Shown here: positions 41,872 to 49,988 of the stretch, piece after piece
Layout: each line of letters starts with the position of its first letter
Numbering within the stretch: position 1 is the stretch's first letter
Assembly (NCBI RefSeq): GCF_043557345.1
Contig: NZ_JBIFFV010000001.1
Location: forward strand, 558,001 to 622,000
Reading direction: 5' to 3'
Length of the DNA: 64,000 bases
Source of the DNA: Sulfitobacter sp043557345
GTDB taxonomy: Bacteria > Pseudomonadota > Alphaproteobacteria > Rhodobacterales > Rhodobacteraceae
Made by a program: the position numbers and the translations under genes
The notes under the pieces: model-generated
Seen by the model: the letters and a program-made list of their open reading frames with translations, nothing else
Told to the model about the DNA's origin: nothing
Database searches by the model: none

Positions 41872-42378
41872 ATGACGACCTATGCAAATTCCCTACGCAA
41901 GCTTTCCCTGACGACGGCTGTCGCCGCTCTTATGGCTGCGCCGGTTGCCGCACAGACGCTGGACGCCGGTGTCGGCACCGATGCCACCGCCGATTTGGCT
42001 GGCACGGAGCTGGACACGACAGCCGGAGCCGAGGTGAATGGCACCATGACCACCGAGCAAGCCATCGACGAAACCGCGTCCTCTGACATTGAGGCGGATG
42101 CCGATATCGCGCTGGATGGCAGCAGCCTGGCCGTCGCTTCAGATGACACTGTCATCGGCACGATCTCGAACGCAGAGCCGCAAGCGGACGGTTCCGTGCG
42201 CTACTCCATTGATCTGGCCGAAGGCTTCGCCGCCAATAGTGACCGCGCAGTCGTGCAGATCGACCAAGAGGTCGATGCCGATGGCCAGTTGGTCATCGGT
42301 ATGACGGGCGAAGAATTCGCCGCGGCCCTGTCCCAACGTGTGAATGTGGACGGCGCGGCGCAGACCCGCACCAACTAA
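41872..42378 (+). CDS. Acidic exported protein of unknown function
   Basis: 168 residues from the ATG at 41872, with AAGGAAG upstream. Signal peptide to about residue 28 (AALMAAPVAAQ). The mature protein is rich in Asp, Glu, Ala and Thr, has no Cys and very few Lys, and is strongly acidic. The middle is low complexity; the second half (SDDTVIGTISNAEPQADGSVRYSIDLAEGF and DGQLVIGMTGEEF) looks like two beta hairpins and loosely recalls a PRC-barrel. It stands alone between two strong terminators. Confidence 0.75.
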   Translation: MTTYANSLRKLSLTTAVAALMAAPVAAQTLDAGVGTDATADLAGTELDTTAGAEVNGTMTTEQAIDETASSDIEADADIALDGSSLAVASDDTVIGTISNAEPQADGSVRYSIDLAEGFAANSDRAVVQIDQEVDADGQLVIGMTGEEFAAALSQRVNVDGAAQTRTN

Positions 42379-42415
42379 GGCGGGTCACTCTAGGGCGTAT
42401 CTCTCCCCCGCCCGG

Positions 42416-42449
42416 AAGCCGGCAGCATGAAAGTGCTGTCGGCTTTTTT
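42416..42449 (+). terminator. Rho-independent terminator of the acidic exported protein gene
   Basis: AAGCCGGCAGCA (42416-42427) pairs with TGCTGTCGGCTT (42434-42445) with a single G-U, loop six bases, followed by six T. Confidence 0.9.
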
Positions 42450-42505
42450 GCGCGCGGGGTTGGCACTGTCTTGCAAAGAGGCCAGAAGGGGGCTACCCCA
42501 ATTTA

Positions 42506-42518
42506 GTTATGATATAAC
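42506..42518. promoter_or_regulatory. Zur-type operator upstream of zinT
   Basis: GTTATGATATAAC has perfect GTTAT/ATAAC arms around three bases and matches the known alphaproteobacterial Zur box pattern. It lies 40 bases before the zinT ATG, where a zinc-bound repressor would block transcription. Confidence 0.8.
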
Positions 42519-42557
42519 ATCTCGAATCATGACGCAGGCCAAATCACGGAGAACGAC

Positions 42558-43232
42558 ATGCCCCAAACTACCGCATCCCCCCTATTCTTCCTGACACTCA
42601 GCGCGGGCCTTGCCCTTTCGGCCCCGGTCTTGGCCGAAACGAAAGAGGCATCGCACGACCACGATCATTCCCATGCGCATGACCACGCCCGCGACCGGAA
42701 CGACATTTACAAAGGCTACTTCGATGACGCGCAGATCAAGGATCGGCCCTTGTCGGATTGGGCGGGCGAGTGGCAATCGGTCTACCCGCTGTTGCAGCAG
42801 GGCGCGCTGGACGCGGTGATGCAGCACAAGGCCGAGCACGGCGACAAGACGGCGGCGGAGTACAAGGCCTATTACGAGGTCGGCTATGCCACCGATGTGG
42901 ACCGCATCACCATTGACGGCAATGCCGTGACCTTCTTCCGGGACGGTGATCCGGTGCAAGGGCGCTATGCCAGCGATGGTTATGAGGTGCTGACCTACAA
43001 GAAGGGCAACCGCGGCCTGCGCTATGTCTTTGCCAAAGAGGGCGGCGATGCCGAGGCGCCGGAATATATCCAGTTCAGCGACCATATCATCGCGCCGCAA
43101 AAGGCCGATCACTATCACCTCTACTGGGGCGACGACCGCGCCGAGGTGCTAAAGGAGTTGACCAACTGGCCGACCTATTTCCCCGCCGAGCTGAGCGCGT
43201 CTGAGATCGCGGCGGATATGCAGGCGCATTAA
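42558..43232 (+). CDS. zinT: Periplasmic zinc-binding protein ZinT
   Basis: 224 residues. Signal peptide to about residue 26, then a His/Asp-rich loop HDHDHSHAHDH at residues 33-43, then the ZinT domain: NDIYKGYFDDAQIKDRPLSDWAGEWQSVYPLLQQG, FSDHIIAPQKADHYHLYWG and WPTYFPAELSASEIAADM. ZinT binds zinc in the periplasm and hands it to ZnuA; it is induced by zinc starvation. The Zur box upstream agrees. The extra His-rich N-terminal loop looks like that of ZnuA and may help scavenging. znuABC is not in the window. Confidence 0.95.
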   Translation: MPQTTASPLFFLTLSAGLALSAPVLAETKEASHDHDHSHAHDHARDRNDIYKGYFDDAQIKDRPLSDWAGEWQSVYPLLQQGALDAVMQHKAEHGDKTAAEYKAYYEVGYATDVDRITIDGNAVTFFRDGDPVQGRYASDGYEVLTYKKGNRGLRYVFAKEGGDAEAPEYIQFSDHIIAPQKADHYHLYWGDDRAEVLKELTNWPTYFPAELSASEIAADMQAH

Positions 43233-43246
43233 GGGCGGCCCGCGGC

Positions 43247-43504
43247 ATGACTGGCAAAAAGCGAAACCTGCGCAGCGGGCTGAAACGGCGGCGGCGTCAG
43301 GGGAACCCGATGGCGGCCTTTGACCAACTGCCGCCGCCCCTGCGGGCATGGCTCGCGCAGGCGGCGCTGCCGTGGTCGCCGCGTTCGGCGCAACGGCTGT
43401 GGTGTCGGGCGTTGCAGCGCTGCGAAGGGGATGTGGCGCAAGCGGTCTCGCATCTTTCGCGGGCGGAGCGCCGGATGCTGGCACAGGACCGGCTGACGCA
43501 ATAG
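43247..43504 (+). CDS. DUF6525-like small basic protein
   Basis: 85 residues, strongly basic at the N-terminus (KKRNLRSGLKRRRRQGNPMAAFDQLPPPLRAWLAQAALPWSPRSAQRLW). The PMxxFDxLPxxLRxWLxxAxLPW pattern is one I associate with DUF6525 proteins of Rhodobacterales; no function is known. It begins 15 bases after zinT, so it may share Zur control. The remaining sequence is mostly helical with three Cys/Trp residues. Confidence 0.65.
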   Translation: MTGKKRNLRSGLKRRRRQGNPMAAFDQLPPPLRAWLAQAALPWSPRSAQRLWCRALQRCEGDVAQAVSHLSRAERRMLAQDRLTQ

Positions 43505-43513
43505 CCCAATGCA

Positions 43514-43545
43514 AAACGGGGCGCGCTATGGCACGCCCCGTTTCT
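43514..43545. terminator. Bidirectional terminator between the DUF6525 gene and gabD
   Basis: AAACGGGGCG (43514-43523) pairs perfectly with CGCCCCGTTT (43534-43543). A T-rich tail follows on both strands, and the flanking genes converge. Confidence 0.85.
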
Positions 43546-43562
43546 TTAACTTCCGCCGGTGC

Positions 43563-45038
43563 TTAGACCGACAGGCAGACGTATTTCATCTCAAGATAGT
43601 CTTCGATCCCGTGGTGCGACCCTTCGCGCCCGAGGCCGGATTGCTTGACCCCGCCAAAGGGCGCAAGCTCGGTCGAGATGATGCCGGTGTTGACGCCGAC
43701 GATGCCATATTCCAGCGCCTCGGCCACCTTGTAGACGCGGCTGAGATCCTTGGCGTAGAAATAGGAGGCAAGGCCGAAGATCGTGTCGTTCGCCATGGCG
43801 ATCACGTCATCCACATCGTGGAACTTGAAGAGCGGCGCGAGCGGGCCGAAGGTCTCTTCCTTGGCGACCTTCATGTCCTGCGTCACGCCGGTCACGATGG
43901 TGGGCCCGAAGAAGTTGCCGCCCATGTCGTCCTTGGCGTTGCCCAGAATGATCTCGGCCCCGTTGTCGACCGCATCCTTGATGTGCTCTCGCACCTTATC
44001 CGAGGCTTCGGGGTTGATGAGCGGGCCAAGGTCGGTGCCTTCTTCAAGGCCATCACCGACCTTCATCTGGCTTACGCGCTCCTTCAGTTTCTGGGCGAAG
44101 GCGTCATAGACACCCGCCTGCACGTAGATCCGGTTCGCACAAACGCAGGTTTGGCCGTTGTTGCGGAACTTGCACATGATTGCCCCCTCGACCGCCGCAT
44201 CGAGATCGGCGTCGTCGAAGACGATGAAGGGCGCGTTGCCGCCCAGTTCCATCGAACATTTCATCACCTGATCGGCGGCCTGTTTCAGCAAGATGCGCCC
44301 GACCTCGGTAGAGCCGGTGAAGGTCAGCTTGCGCACCGCCGGGTTTTCGCAGAACTCCTTGCCCACGGCGGACGACGATGAGGAGGGCACCACGTTGAAC
44401 ACGCCCGCCGGAATGCCCGCGCGCTCGGCCAAAACCCCCATGACGATGGCCGAGAGCGGCGTCTCCGCCGCCGGGCGCGCCACAAAGGAACAGCCCGCCG
44501 CCAGCGCTGGCGCGGCTTTGCGGGTGATCATCGCGTTGGGGAAGTTCCACGGCGTGATCGAGGCCGCGACGCCGATGGGCTGTTTCATCACCATGATGCG
44601 CTTGTCGCGCTGATGGCCGGGGATCATCTCTCCGTAGACGCGCTTGGCCTCTTCGCCGAAGAACTCGATGAAGGACGCGCCATAGGCGATCTCGCCCTTG
44701 GCTTCGGCCAGCGGCTTGCCCTGTTCGGCGGTGAGGATGGTGCCCAGATCGTCCTGGTTCTCCATCATCAGGTCGAACCATTTGCGCAGCACGGCGGCGC
44801 GTTCCTTGCCGGTCCAGCTGGCCCAGTCCTTTTGCGCCTTCTCGGCTTGGGCAATCGCGCCTGCGACCTGCGCGCGGCTGAGGTCGGCGACCTGTGCGAT
44901 GACATCGCCCCGCGCGGGATTGGTCACGTCAAATGTACCGTCGTCGCCTTCGACCCATTGGCCGCCGATATAGGCGCGGGTTTCAAGCAGGCTGGGGTCT
45001 TTCAGCAGTGATTTCAGATCCGTCTTAGCATCAGTCAT
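43563..45038 (-). CDS. gabD: NAD(P)-dependent succinate-semialdehyde dehydrogenase
   Basis: 491 residues. ALDH core: catalytic Cys in NNGQTCVCANR, catalytic Glu in SMELGGNAPFIVF, NAD loop FTGSTEVGRILL, and TPWNFPNAMITRK. The length and the CVC active site fit GabD, which oxidises succinate semialdehyde to succinate at the end of the GABA shunt; other aldehydes are possible. GGAGAG precedes the start. It is divergent from an alpha/beta hydrolase gene; no gabT is adjacent. Confidence 0.9.
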   Translation of the reverse strand: MTDAKTDLKSLLKDPSLLETRAYIGGQWVEGDDGTFDVTNPARGDVIAQVADLSRAQVAGAIAQAEKAQKDWASWTGKERAAVLRKWFDLMMENQDDLGTILTAEQGKPLAEAKGEIAYGASFIEFFGEEAKRVYGEMIPGHQRDKRIMVMKQPIGVAASITPWNFPNAMITRKAAPALAAGCSFVARPAAETPLSAIVMGVLAERAGIPAGVFNVVPSSSSSAVGKEFCENPAVRKLTFTGSTEVGRILLKQAADQVMKCSMELGGNAPFIVFDDADLDAAVEGAIMCKFRNNGQTCVCANRIYVQAGVYDAFAQKLKERVSQMKVGDGLEEGTDLGPLINPEASDKVREHIKDAVDNGAEIILGNAKDDMGGNFFGPTIVTGVTQDMKVAKEETFGPLAPLFKFHDVDDVIAMANDTIFGLASYFYAKDLSRVYKVAEALEYGIVGVNTGIISTELAPFGGVKQSGLGREGSHHGIEDYLEMKYVCLSV

Positions 45039-45080
45039 GTCATCTCTCCGCTATTCTCTATAGCCTCCAAAGCAACAACG

Positions 45081-45109
45081 AGTATGATTGTCCAGTTAAG
45101 TTTGATCAA
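45081..45109 (-). promoter_or_regulatory. Candidate promoter for gabD
   Basis: On the minus strand TTGATC (45109-45104), a 17-base spacer and CATACT (45086-45081). The -35 is good and the -10 weak. It would give a leader of about 35 bases. Confidence 0.35.
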
Positions 45110-45129
45110 ATCCGGGGTGGGAGACCCAA

Positions 45130-45918
45130 ATGATGCTAGATGACGCCTATGCAAACGCTGCCTATATCGACGGGGCCGACGGCTTTCCGCCCCGCTGGGA
45201 AAAGGAGGCAGCGGCATTCCGCGCGTCACTGGGCGCGCGGGCGCAGCTTAACGTGCGCTATGGCCCGTCAGACCGTCAAAAGTTCGACTTCTTCCAGCCC
45301 GAGGGTGTCTCGCGCGGCACGGCGGTCTTTGTGCATGGCGGCTATTGGAAGGCTTTCGACAAGAGCTATTGGTCGCATCTGGCCGCTGGTCCGCTGGCGC
45401 GGGGCTATGCCGTGGCGATGCCGTCCTATGACCTCTGCCCCGATGTGCGCATTTCCGAGATTTCCAGCCAGATCGCCGCGGCGCTGACCGAAGTGGCGAA
45501 CCGCACACAGGGCACCATCGTGTTGTCGGGCCATTCGGCGGGCGGGCATTTGGTGGCCCGCATGACCGACCCGCTGCTGTTGGGGGCCGAGGTGCGCGAC
45601 CGGATCACGCGGATCGTGCCGATCTCGCCCGTGGCCGATCTGGCACCCTTGTTGCAAACCGAGATGAACGACACCCTGCGGCTGGATGAGGCCGAAGCCG
45701 CCGCGGAAAGCCCGATCAGGATGACCCCGCCCCATGGCGTGGATGTCACCGTGTGGGTCGGCGCGGCGGAGCGGCCCGTCTTCCTTGAACAGGCCGAGAA
45801 TTTCGCCCGCAGTTGGGGCGCGAAACATGTGGTGGCCGAGGGCAAGCACCATTTCGACGTGATCGATCCGCTGTCAGAGGCGGACAGCGACCTGACCAAG
45901 GCGCTGCTGGGCAGCTAA
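45130..45918 (+). CDS. Alpha/beta hydrolase, kynurenine-formamidase-like
   Basis: 262 residues. The oxyanion motif HGGYW (about 72-76) is the arylformamidase signature; the nucleophile elbow is SGHSAGGHL with Ser near residue 138, and the catalytic His is in GKHHFDVID near the end. Such enzymes hydrolyse N-formylkynurenine or other small esters and amides in the cytoplasm. No other tryptophan-degradation gene is in the window, so the substrate is open. Divergent from gabD. Confidence 0.8.
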   Translation: MMLDDAYANAAYIDGADGFPPRWEKEAAAFRASLGARAQLNVRYGPSDRQKFDFFQPEGVSRGTAVFVHGGYWKAFDKSYWSHLAAGPLARGYAVAMPSYDLCPDVRISEISSQIAAALTEVANRTQGTIVLSGHSAGGHLVARMTDPLLLGAEVRDRITRIVPISPVADLAPLLQTEMNDTLRLDEAEAAAESPIRMTPPHGVDVTVWVGAAERPVFLEQAENFARSWGAKHVVAEGKHHFDVIDPLSEADSDLTKALLGS

Positions 45919-46046
45919 GGCCCGCATTCTCCGGCAAATGTCCCGCCTTATTGCGCGTAAGGCATTTGCCGCAGTGCCGCGGAAACACTATGTCAGAGGG
46001 GCAAAGGCCCCTGTTCGGCCGCGCGACCTAATGGAAAGGGCCGAAG

Positions 46047-46676
46047 ATGAGAATCGTTAAATGGGTGTTTTGGGTGACCGTCTGGGTGCTGGTGGGGGCG
46101 TTCTTTCACTATACCCTGCCGCAGACCGATATCGTGCGTGTCACGGACACCTATGAAAAGCGGATCGACTTCGGCAACAACTCGATCTTCTGGTCCGGCT
46201 CCGCGACCGATAGCGCGGGCCAAGCGGTCAACCGCGATGTCTTTTTCATCCAGACACGCCGGGCCAAGGGCGATGTCATGGTCTACCGCAACGAAGACAC
46301 GGGCTGGGGCTGGCCGCCCTATTTCAAGTTCGACACCGCCAACCTTCAGGCCGAGGCGGCGGATGCCCGCAGCACCACCGGCGCGCCGCAGTATTACGCG
46401 TTAAAGCACTACGGCTGGCGCAGTGAGCTACTGTCGATCTACCCCAATGCCATCTCGCTTCGCCCGGTCGAGGGGCCGGAGGCGAGCAAGGGCATCCCCT
46501 TCGTGACCATCATCGTGCTGACCCTCGCCGCGGCGCTGTTCTATGCGATCTGGGTGCGTTGGCGGCGGTTCCGCCGGGCGCGGCTAGACCCAAAGATCGA
46601 GGCGATCGAGGATGACATCGCCGCGCGGCGGGGCCGCTTTGCCCGCTGGCGGGCCGAACGACGCGCGCGGAAATAA
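46047..46676 (+). CDS. DUF1523 family membrane protein
   Basis: 209 residues with an N-terminal helix (WVFWVTVWVLVGAFFHYTLP) and a second helix near residues 152-172 (FVTIIVLTLAAALFYAIWV). The 130-residue loop between them (QTDIVRVTDTYEKRIDFGNNSIFW, FIQTRRAKGDVMVYRNEDTGWGWPPYFKFDTANLQAEA) is the DUF1523 core and should be periplasmic. The C-terminal tail is very basic (RRGRFARWRAERRARK) and cytoplasmic. Function unknown; found in many Rhodobacterales. Confidence 0.85.
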   Translation: MRIVKWVFWVTVWVLVGAFFHYTLPQTDIVRVTDTYEKRIDFGNNSIFWSGSATDSAGQAVNRDVFFIQTRRAKGDVMVYRNEDTGWGWPPYFKFDTANLQAEAADARSTTGAPQYYALKHYGWRSELLSIYPNAISLRPVEGPEASKGIPFVTIIVLTLAAALFYAIWVRWRRFRRARLDPKIEAIEDDIAARRGRFARWRAERRARK

Positions 46677-46752
46677 CCTCACCACGAACTGCAGGCGCTG
46701 AGCGGGGCAAGAAGTGCCCCGCGGTCAGCTTAATTCTGGTATTCCATCCTAT

Positions 46753-49260
46753 ATGGACATCATCCTCGTCACCACGGTCATCGCGTCGCTCTTTGTCGTT
46801 ATCGGCTTGGCGGAGCCTTTGGCGGCGCGGCTGCAATTGCCCTACAGCGTGATCCTTGCGGTACTGGGCATCCTGATCGGGGTCTCGGCGACCTTTTTCC
46901 TGCGCACCGATCTGACGGATGCGCTGAACCCGGTGGCGGCGGCCATTCTGGGGCTGCCGATCCGGTCAAACGTCTTTCTTTATGTCTTCCTGCCGACGCT
47001 GCTGTTTCAGGCGACATTGGGCATGAACTTGCGGCGTATGGTCGACGACTGGGTGCCCATTCTGGTGCTGGCGGTGGTGGCCGTGGTGGTGGCGACGGTC
47101 AGCATCGGCTACGCGCTGTTCTGGGTCAGTGCGATCCCGCTGGCGGCCTGTCTGCTGATCGGGGCCATCGTCTCGACCACGGACCCTTCGGCGGTGGTCT
47201 CGATCTTTCGCTCGATCTCGGCCCCGCGGCGGCTTGCGCGGATCATTGAGGGCGAAAGCCTGCTGAACGATGCCGCCGCCATCGCGCTTTTCGGTCTATT
47301 CATGGGCTATGTCATGCTGGGCATTCCCGACCCGGAACTGGGCACTGCGCTTGCGCAATTCCCGATGCTGATCGCAGGCGGAGCGTTAGTGGGCTGGCTC
47401 GGCGCGCGGATCGCGGTTTGGGTCATGGCGCTGTTTGCGCGGCATGAATTGGCGCAGCAGTCGATCTCGGTCGCGCTGCCCTATCTGGCCTATATCGTGG
47501 CCGAGCAAAGCGTCGGTGCGTCGGGGGTGATTGCCGTGGTGGCGGCGGGGCTGACGCTGAACCTCACGGCACCGGGGCGGCTGCCGCCACAGGCGTTGAC
47601 CAACCTGCGCGAACTTTGGGACGTGCTGGCCCATTGGGCCGGGGCGCTGATCTTTATCCTCGCCGCCCTGCTGATCCCGCGGTTGTTGGAAGAAGTCCGG
47701 TTGGAGGATTTCTTTCTTATCGCCGTGGTCGTGGTCGCTGCCATTTTCGCCCGCGCGGTGATCCTTTTCGGCCTGCTGCCCCTGCTGACGGCGGCAAAGC
47801 TCTCGCCTGCGGTCGAGCGGCCCTATCGGGTGGCGATCCTCTGGGGGGGGCTGCGCGGGGCGGTCACGCTGGCGCTGGCACTGGCGGTGACGGAAAGCGT
47901 GCGGGTGCCGGATGACATTCAGCGGATCGTGGGTATCTTGGCCACCGGCTTCACGCTCTTTACCTTGTTGGCTCAGGGTACGACATTGCGTTTGATCATC
48001 GGGCGGCTGGGGCTTGATCAACTCTCGCCCATCGACCACGCGCTGTCGCGACAGGTCATCGCCGTGGCTTTGCAGACCGTGCGCGAAGACGTGGCCCAAA
48101 CGACCGAGAATTACGATCTGAACCGCGACATCGTGCGCTCCGAGGCGAAGCGTTTCGGCGAACGGCTTGAGACAGCGGTCAAGACCGCGGAGGAGGCGAC
48201 CGATATCCTTGATCGCGACCGCATCGCGCTTGGGTTGATCGCACTGGCGGGGCATGAGCGTGACACGATCCTTGCGCGGGTGCGGGAGCGGACGATCTCG
48301 GCCCGGATGGCCGACCTGGTGCTCTCGGATGCGGACCGGCTGATCGAAGGGGCGCGGACCCAAGGCCGCAGCGGCTATCAACGCGCGGCCCGGCGCAGCG
48401 TGGCCTATGGGCGCACTTTTCGTGCGGCGGCGGTGCTGCACGGGCGCTACGGCGTATCGGGGCCGCTGGCGCGGATGACGGCGGATCGTTTTGAAATGCT
48501 GCTGTCGCAACGGTTGATCCTGAGGGATCTGGGCACCTTCATCGATGGCCGCATTCGCCGGATCCATGGGCGACGGGTGGCGGAATTGCTGCATGACCTG
48601 CTGGCGCGCCGCATCGAAGGGATTGAGACCGCGCTGGAGGGGCTGCGCTTGCAGTATCCCGGCTACGCCGAAGAGCTGGAACGGCGTTTCATCCGCCGCA
48701 CCGCGCTGCGTTTGGAAGAGCGCGAATATACATTGATGCGCGAAGACGGTCTCTTTGGGGCCGAAGTCTATACCGCCTTGATGCAGGAACTGGCCACCCG
48801 GCGCACCGCGGCGGAGGGGCGGCCGGGCCTTGACCTCGCCGTGCGGCGGGGCGCTTTCATCGAACAGTTTCCACTGTTTGCGGATTTGGGGGAAGGCGCG
48901 CTCAAACGGCTGAGCCGCGCGCTCAAGACCCGCTATGTCGATATCGGCGATGTGGTCTTGCACAAGGAAAGCCCCGCGCGCAGCGTGTTCTTCATCGCCT
49001 CCGGTGCAGTCGAACTGGAAAGCGCGGGCCAGACTTGGCGTTTGGGGCGGGGGGAGATGTTCGGCCAGATGGCCATCCTGACGAACCGCGTCCGCCGGGT
49101 GGATGTGCGGGCCATCGCGCCGACCACGCTTTTGGTTCTGGACGAAGACCGGTTCCGCCGCCTGCTGGAACGAAGCGCGGCCCTGCGCGAGGCGGTGCGT
49201 GCCAGTGCGGAGAAGCGCGGGATCGACCCGGTGGATCTGATCTCGGGTGGGCGGGGGTAG
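46753..49260 (+). CDS. CPA1-type Na+/H+ antiporter with C-terminal cyclic-nucleotide-binding domain
   Basis: 835 residues from the ATG at 46753. Twelve or so helices cover about 1-410, with the CPA1 signature ESLLNDAAAIALFGLFM and later WGGLRGAVTLALALAV. A 300-residue helical cytoplasmic region follows, then a Crp-like beta roll at about 715-815 (FPLFADLGEGALKRLSRALKTRYVDIGDVVLHKESPARSVFFIASGAVEL, GEMFGQMAIL). The layout is antiporter-linker-cNMP domain, as in plant SOS1 and sperm NHE relatives. Gating by cyclic nucleotide is inference. The classic RxxARxS phosphate loop is degenerate here. Confidence 0.88.
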   Translation: MDIILVTTVIASLFVVIGLAEPLAARLQLPYSVILAVLGILIGVSATFFLRTDLTDALNPVAAAILGLPIRSNVFLYVFLPTLLFQATLGMNLRRMVDDWVPILVLAVVAVVVATVSIGYALFWVSAIPLAACLLIGAIVSTTDPSAVVSIFRSISAPRRLARIIEGESLLNDAAAIALFGLFMGYVMLGIPDPELGTALAQFPMLIAGGALVGWLGARIAVWVMALFARHELAQQSISVALPYLAYIVAEQSVGASGVIAVVAAGLTLNLTAPGRLPPQALTNLRELWDVLAHWAGALIFILAALLIPRLLEEVRLEDFFLIAVVVVAAIFARAVILFGLLPLLTAAKLSPAVERPYRVAILWGGLRGAVTLALALAVTESVRVPDDIQRIVGILATGFTLFTLLAQGTTLRLIIGRLGLDQLSPIDHALSRQVIAVALQTVREDVAQTTENYDLNRDIVRSEAKRFGERLETAVKTAEEATDILDRDRIALGLIALAGHERDTILARVRERTISARMADLVLSDADRLIEGARTQGRSGYQRAARRSVAYGRTFRAAAVLHGRYGVSGPLARMTADRFEMLLSQRLILRDLGTFIDGRIRRIHGRRVAELLHDLLARRIEGIETALEGLRLQYPGYAEELERRFIRRTALRLEEREYTLMREDGLFGAEVYTALMQELATRRTAAEGRPGLDLAVRRGAFIEQFPLFADLGEGALKRLSRALKTRYVDIGDVVLHKESPARSVFFIASGAVELESAGQTWRLGRGEMFGQMAILTNRVRRVDVRAIAPTTLLVLDEDRFRRLLERSAALREAVRASAEKRGIDPVDLISGGRG

Positions 49261-49307
49261 CTCGGCGCGTCAAACGCTGGTGGGGCGTTTGGGGCCGGTG
49301 TGGTGCA

Positions 49308-49363
49308 GGGTATTTGGGAAAGGATGAAGATAGGGGGGGTGCGGCCGGTAGGGGCGGCCGCAC
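49308..49363 (-). repeat. Second copy of the intergenic repeat plus hairpin, 3' of the PepSY gene
   Basis: A 22-base block at 49308-49329 differs at one base from 26955-26976. Beside it GTGCGGCC (49339-49346) pairs with GGCCGCAC (49356-49363). Reading from the PepSY stop (49376), hairpin then block follow, and the hairpin may terminate transcription. Confidence 0.65.
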
Positions 49364-49375
49364 CTTTGGCTTGGG

Positions 49376-49888
49376 TTAGTCGTCGGGGGTGATTTCGCCG
49401 GTGGTGGCGTCGATTAGCAGGTCGCGTTCGCCGGTGGCGTCGGTCAGTTCGACTTCATAAACCATGCGGTCATCTTCATCGTCGAGCGAGACTTCCTCGA
49501 CCCATGTGCCGTCTTGGCCTTCAAGTTCGGTCAGCGCAGTCATCAGCACATCGCGGGCCGTGCCAGCGGCGCGCAATTCGTCTTCTTGGAAGAGGCCGCT
49601 GAGGAAGCTGGTAAGCTGCTCTTCGGACTGCTTCATCACCTCACCAGTGGCGGCGTTGACAATGACTTCGTAAACGGCTTCGCCGCGAACGAGGTCGATC
49701 TCATAGACCAGCGCGTCGCCTTCGGTCTCGATCTCAGCCTCCAGCACGCCGCCGTCGATGCTGCTTTGCGCGGCTTTGATGGCCTGGGACATGCTGATGC
49801 GCTCGGCCTCGGGGGCGGTCTCTTGCGCGAAGAGGGCTGCGGGGGCGAGCAGGAGCGAAGTGGCGAGGGCGGTGAACTTATGTGTCAT
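49376..49888 (-). CDS. Exported protein with two PepSY-type domains
   Basis: 170 residues from the ATG at 49888. Signal peptide to about residue 22 (ALFAQ). Two PepSY repeats: ISMSQAIKAAQSSIDGGVLEAEIETEGDALVYEIDLVRGEAVYEVIVNAATGEV, then a second with TALTELEGQDGTWVEEVSLDDEDDRMVYEVELTDATGERDLLIDATTGEI. PepSY domains are thought to inhibit peptidases or bind envelope proteins. The mature protein is highly acidic. It is an isolated gene convergent with the antiporter. Confidence 0.88.
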   Translation of the reverse strand: MTHKFTALATSLLLAPAALFAQETAPEAERISMSQAIKAAQSSIDGGVLEAEIETEGDALVYEIDLVRGEAVYEVIVNAATGEVMKQSEEQLTSFLSGLFQEDELRAAGTARDVLMTALTELEGQDGTWVEEVSLDDEDDRMVYEVELTDATGERDLLIDATTGEITPDD

Positions 49889-49988
49889 GAGAAACCTCTT
49901 GCGTTGTGGTGTGTCGGGCCGCGGGGCGGCGTTCACGGCTCAACGCTTGACGCGGGGGGCTGTTCCAGACGGGAGAGGCGGGGCGGCA

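Noticed and set aside
47386..48963. 525-codon frame antisense to the antiporter
   Set aside because: Arg/His/Gln-rich shadow translation without motifs.
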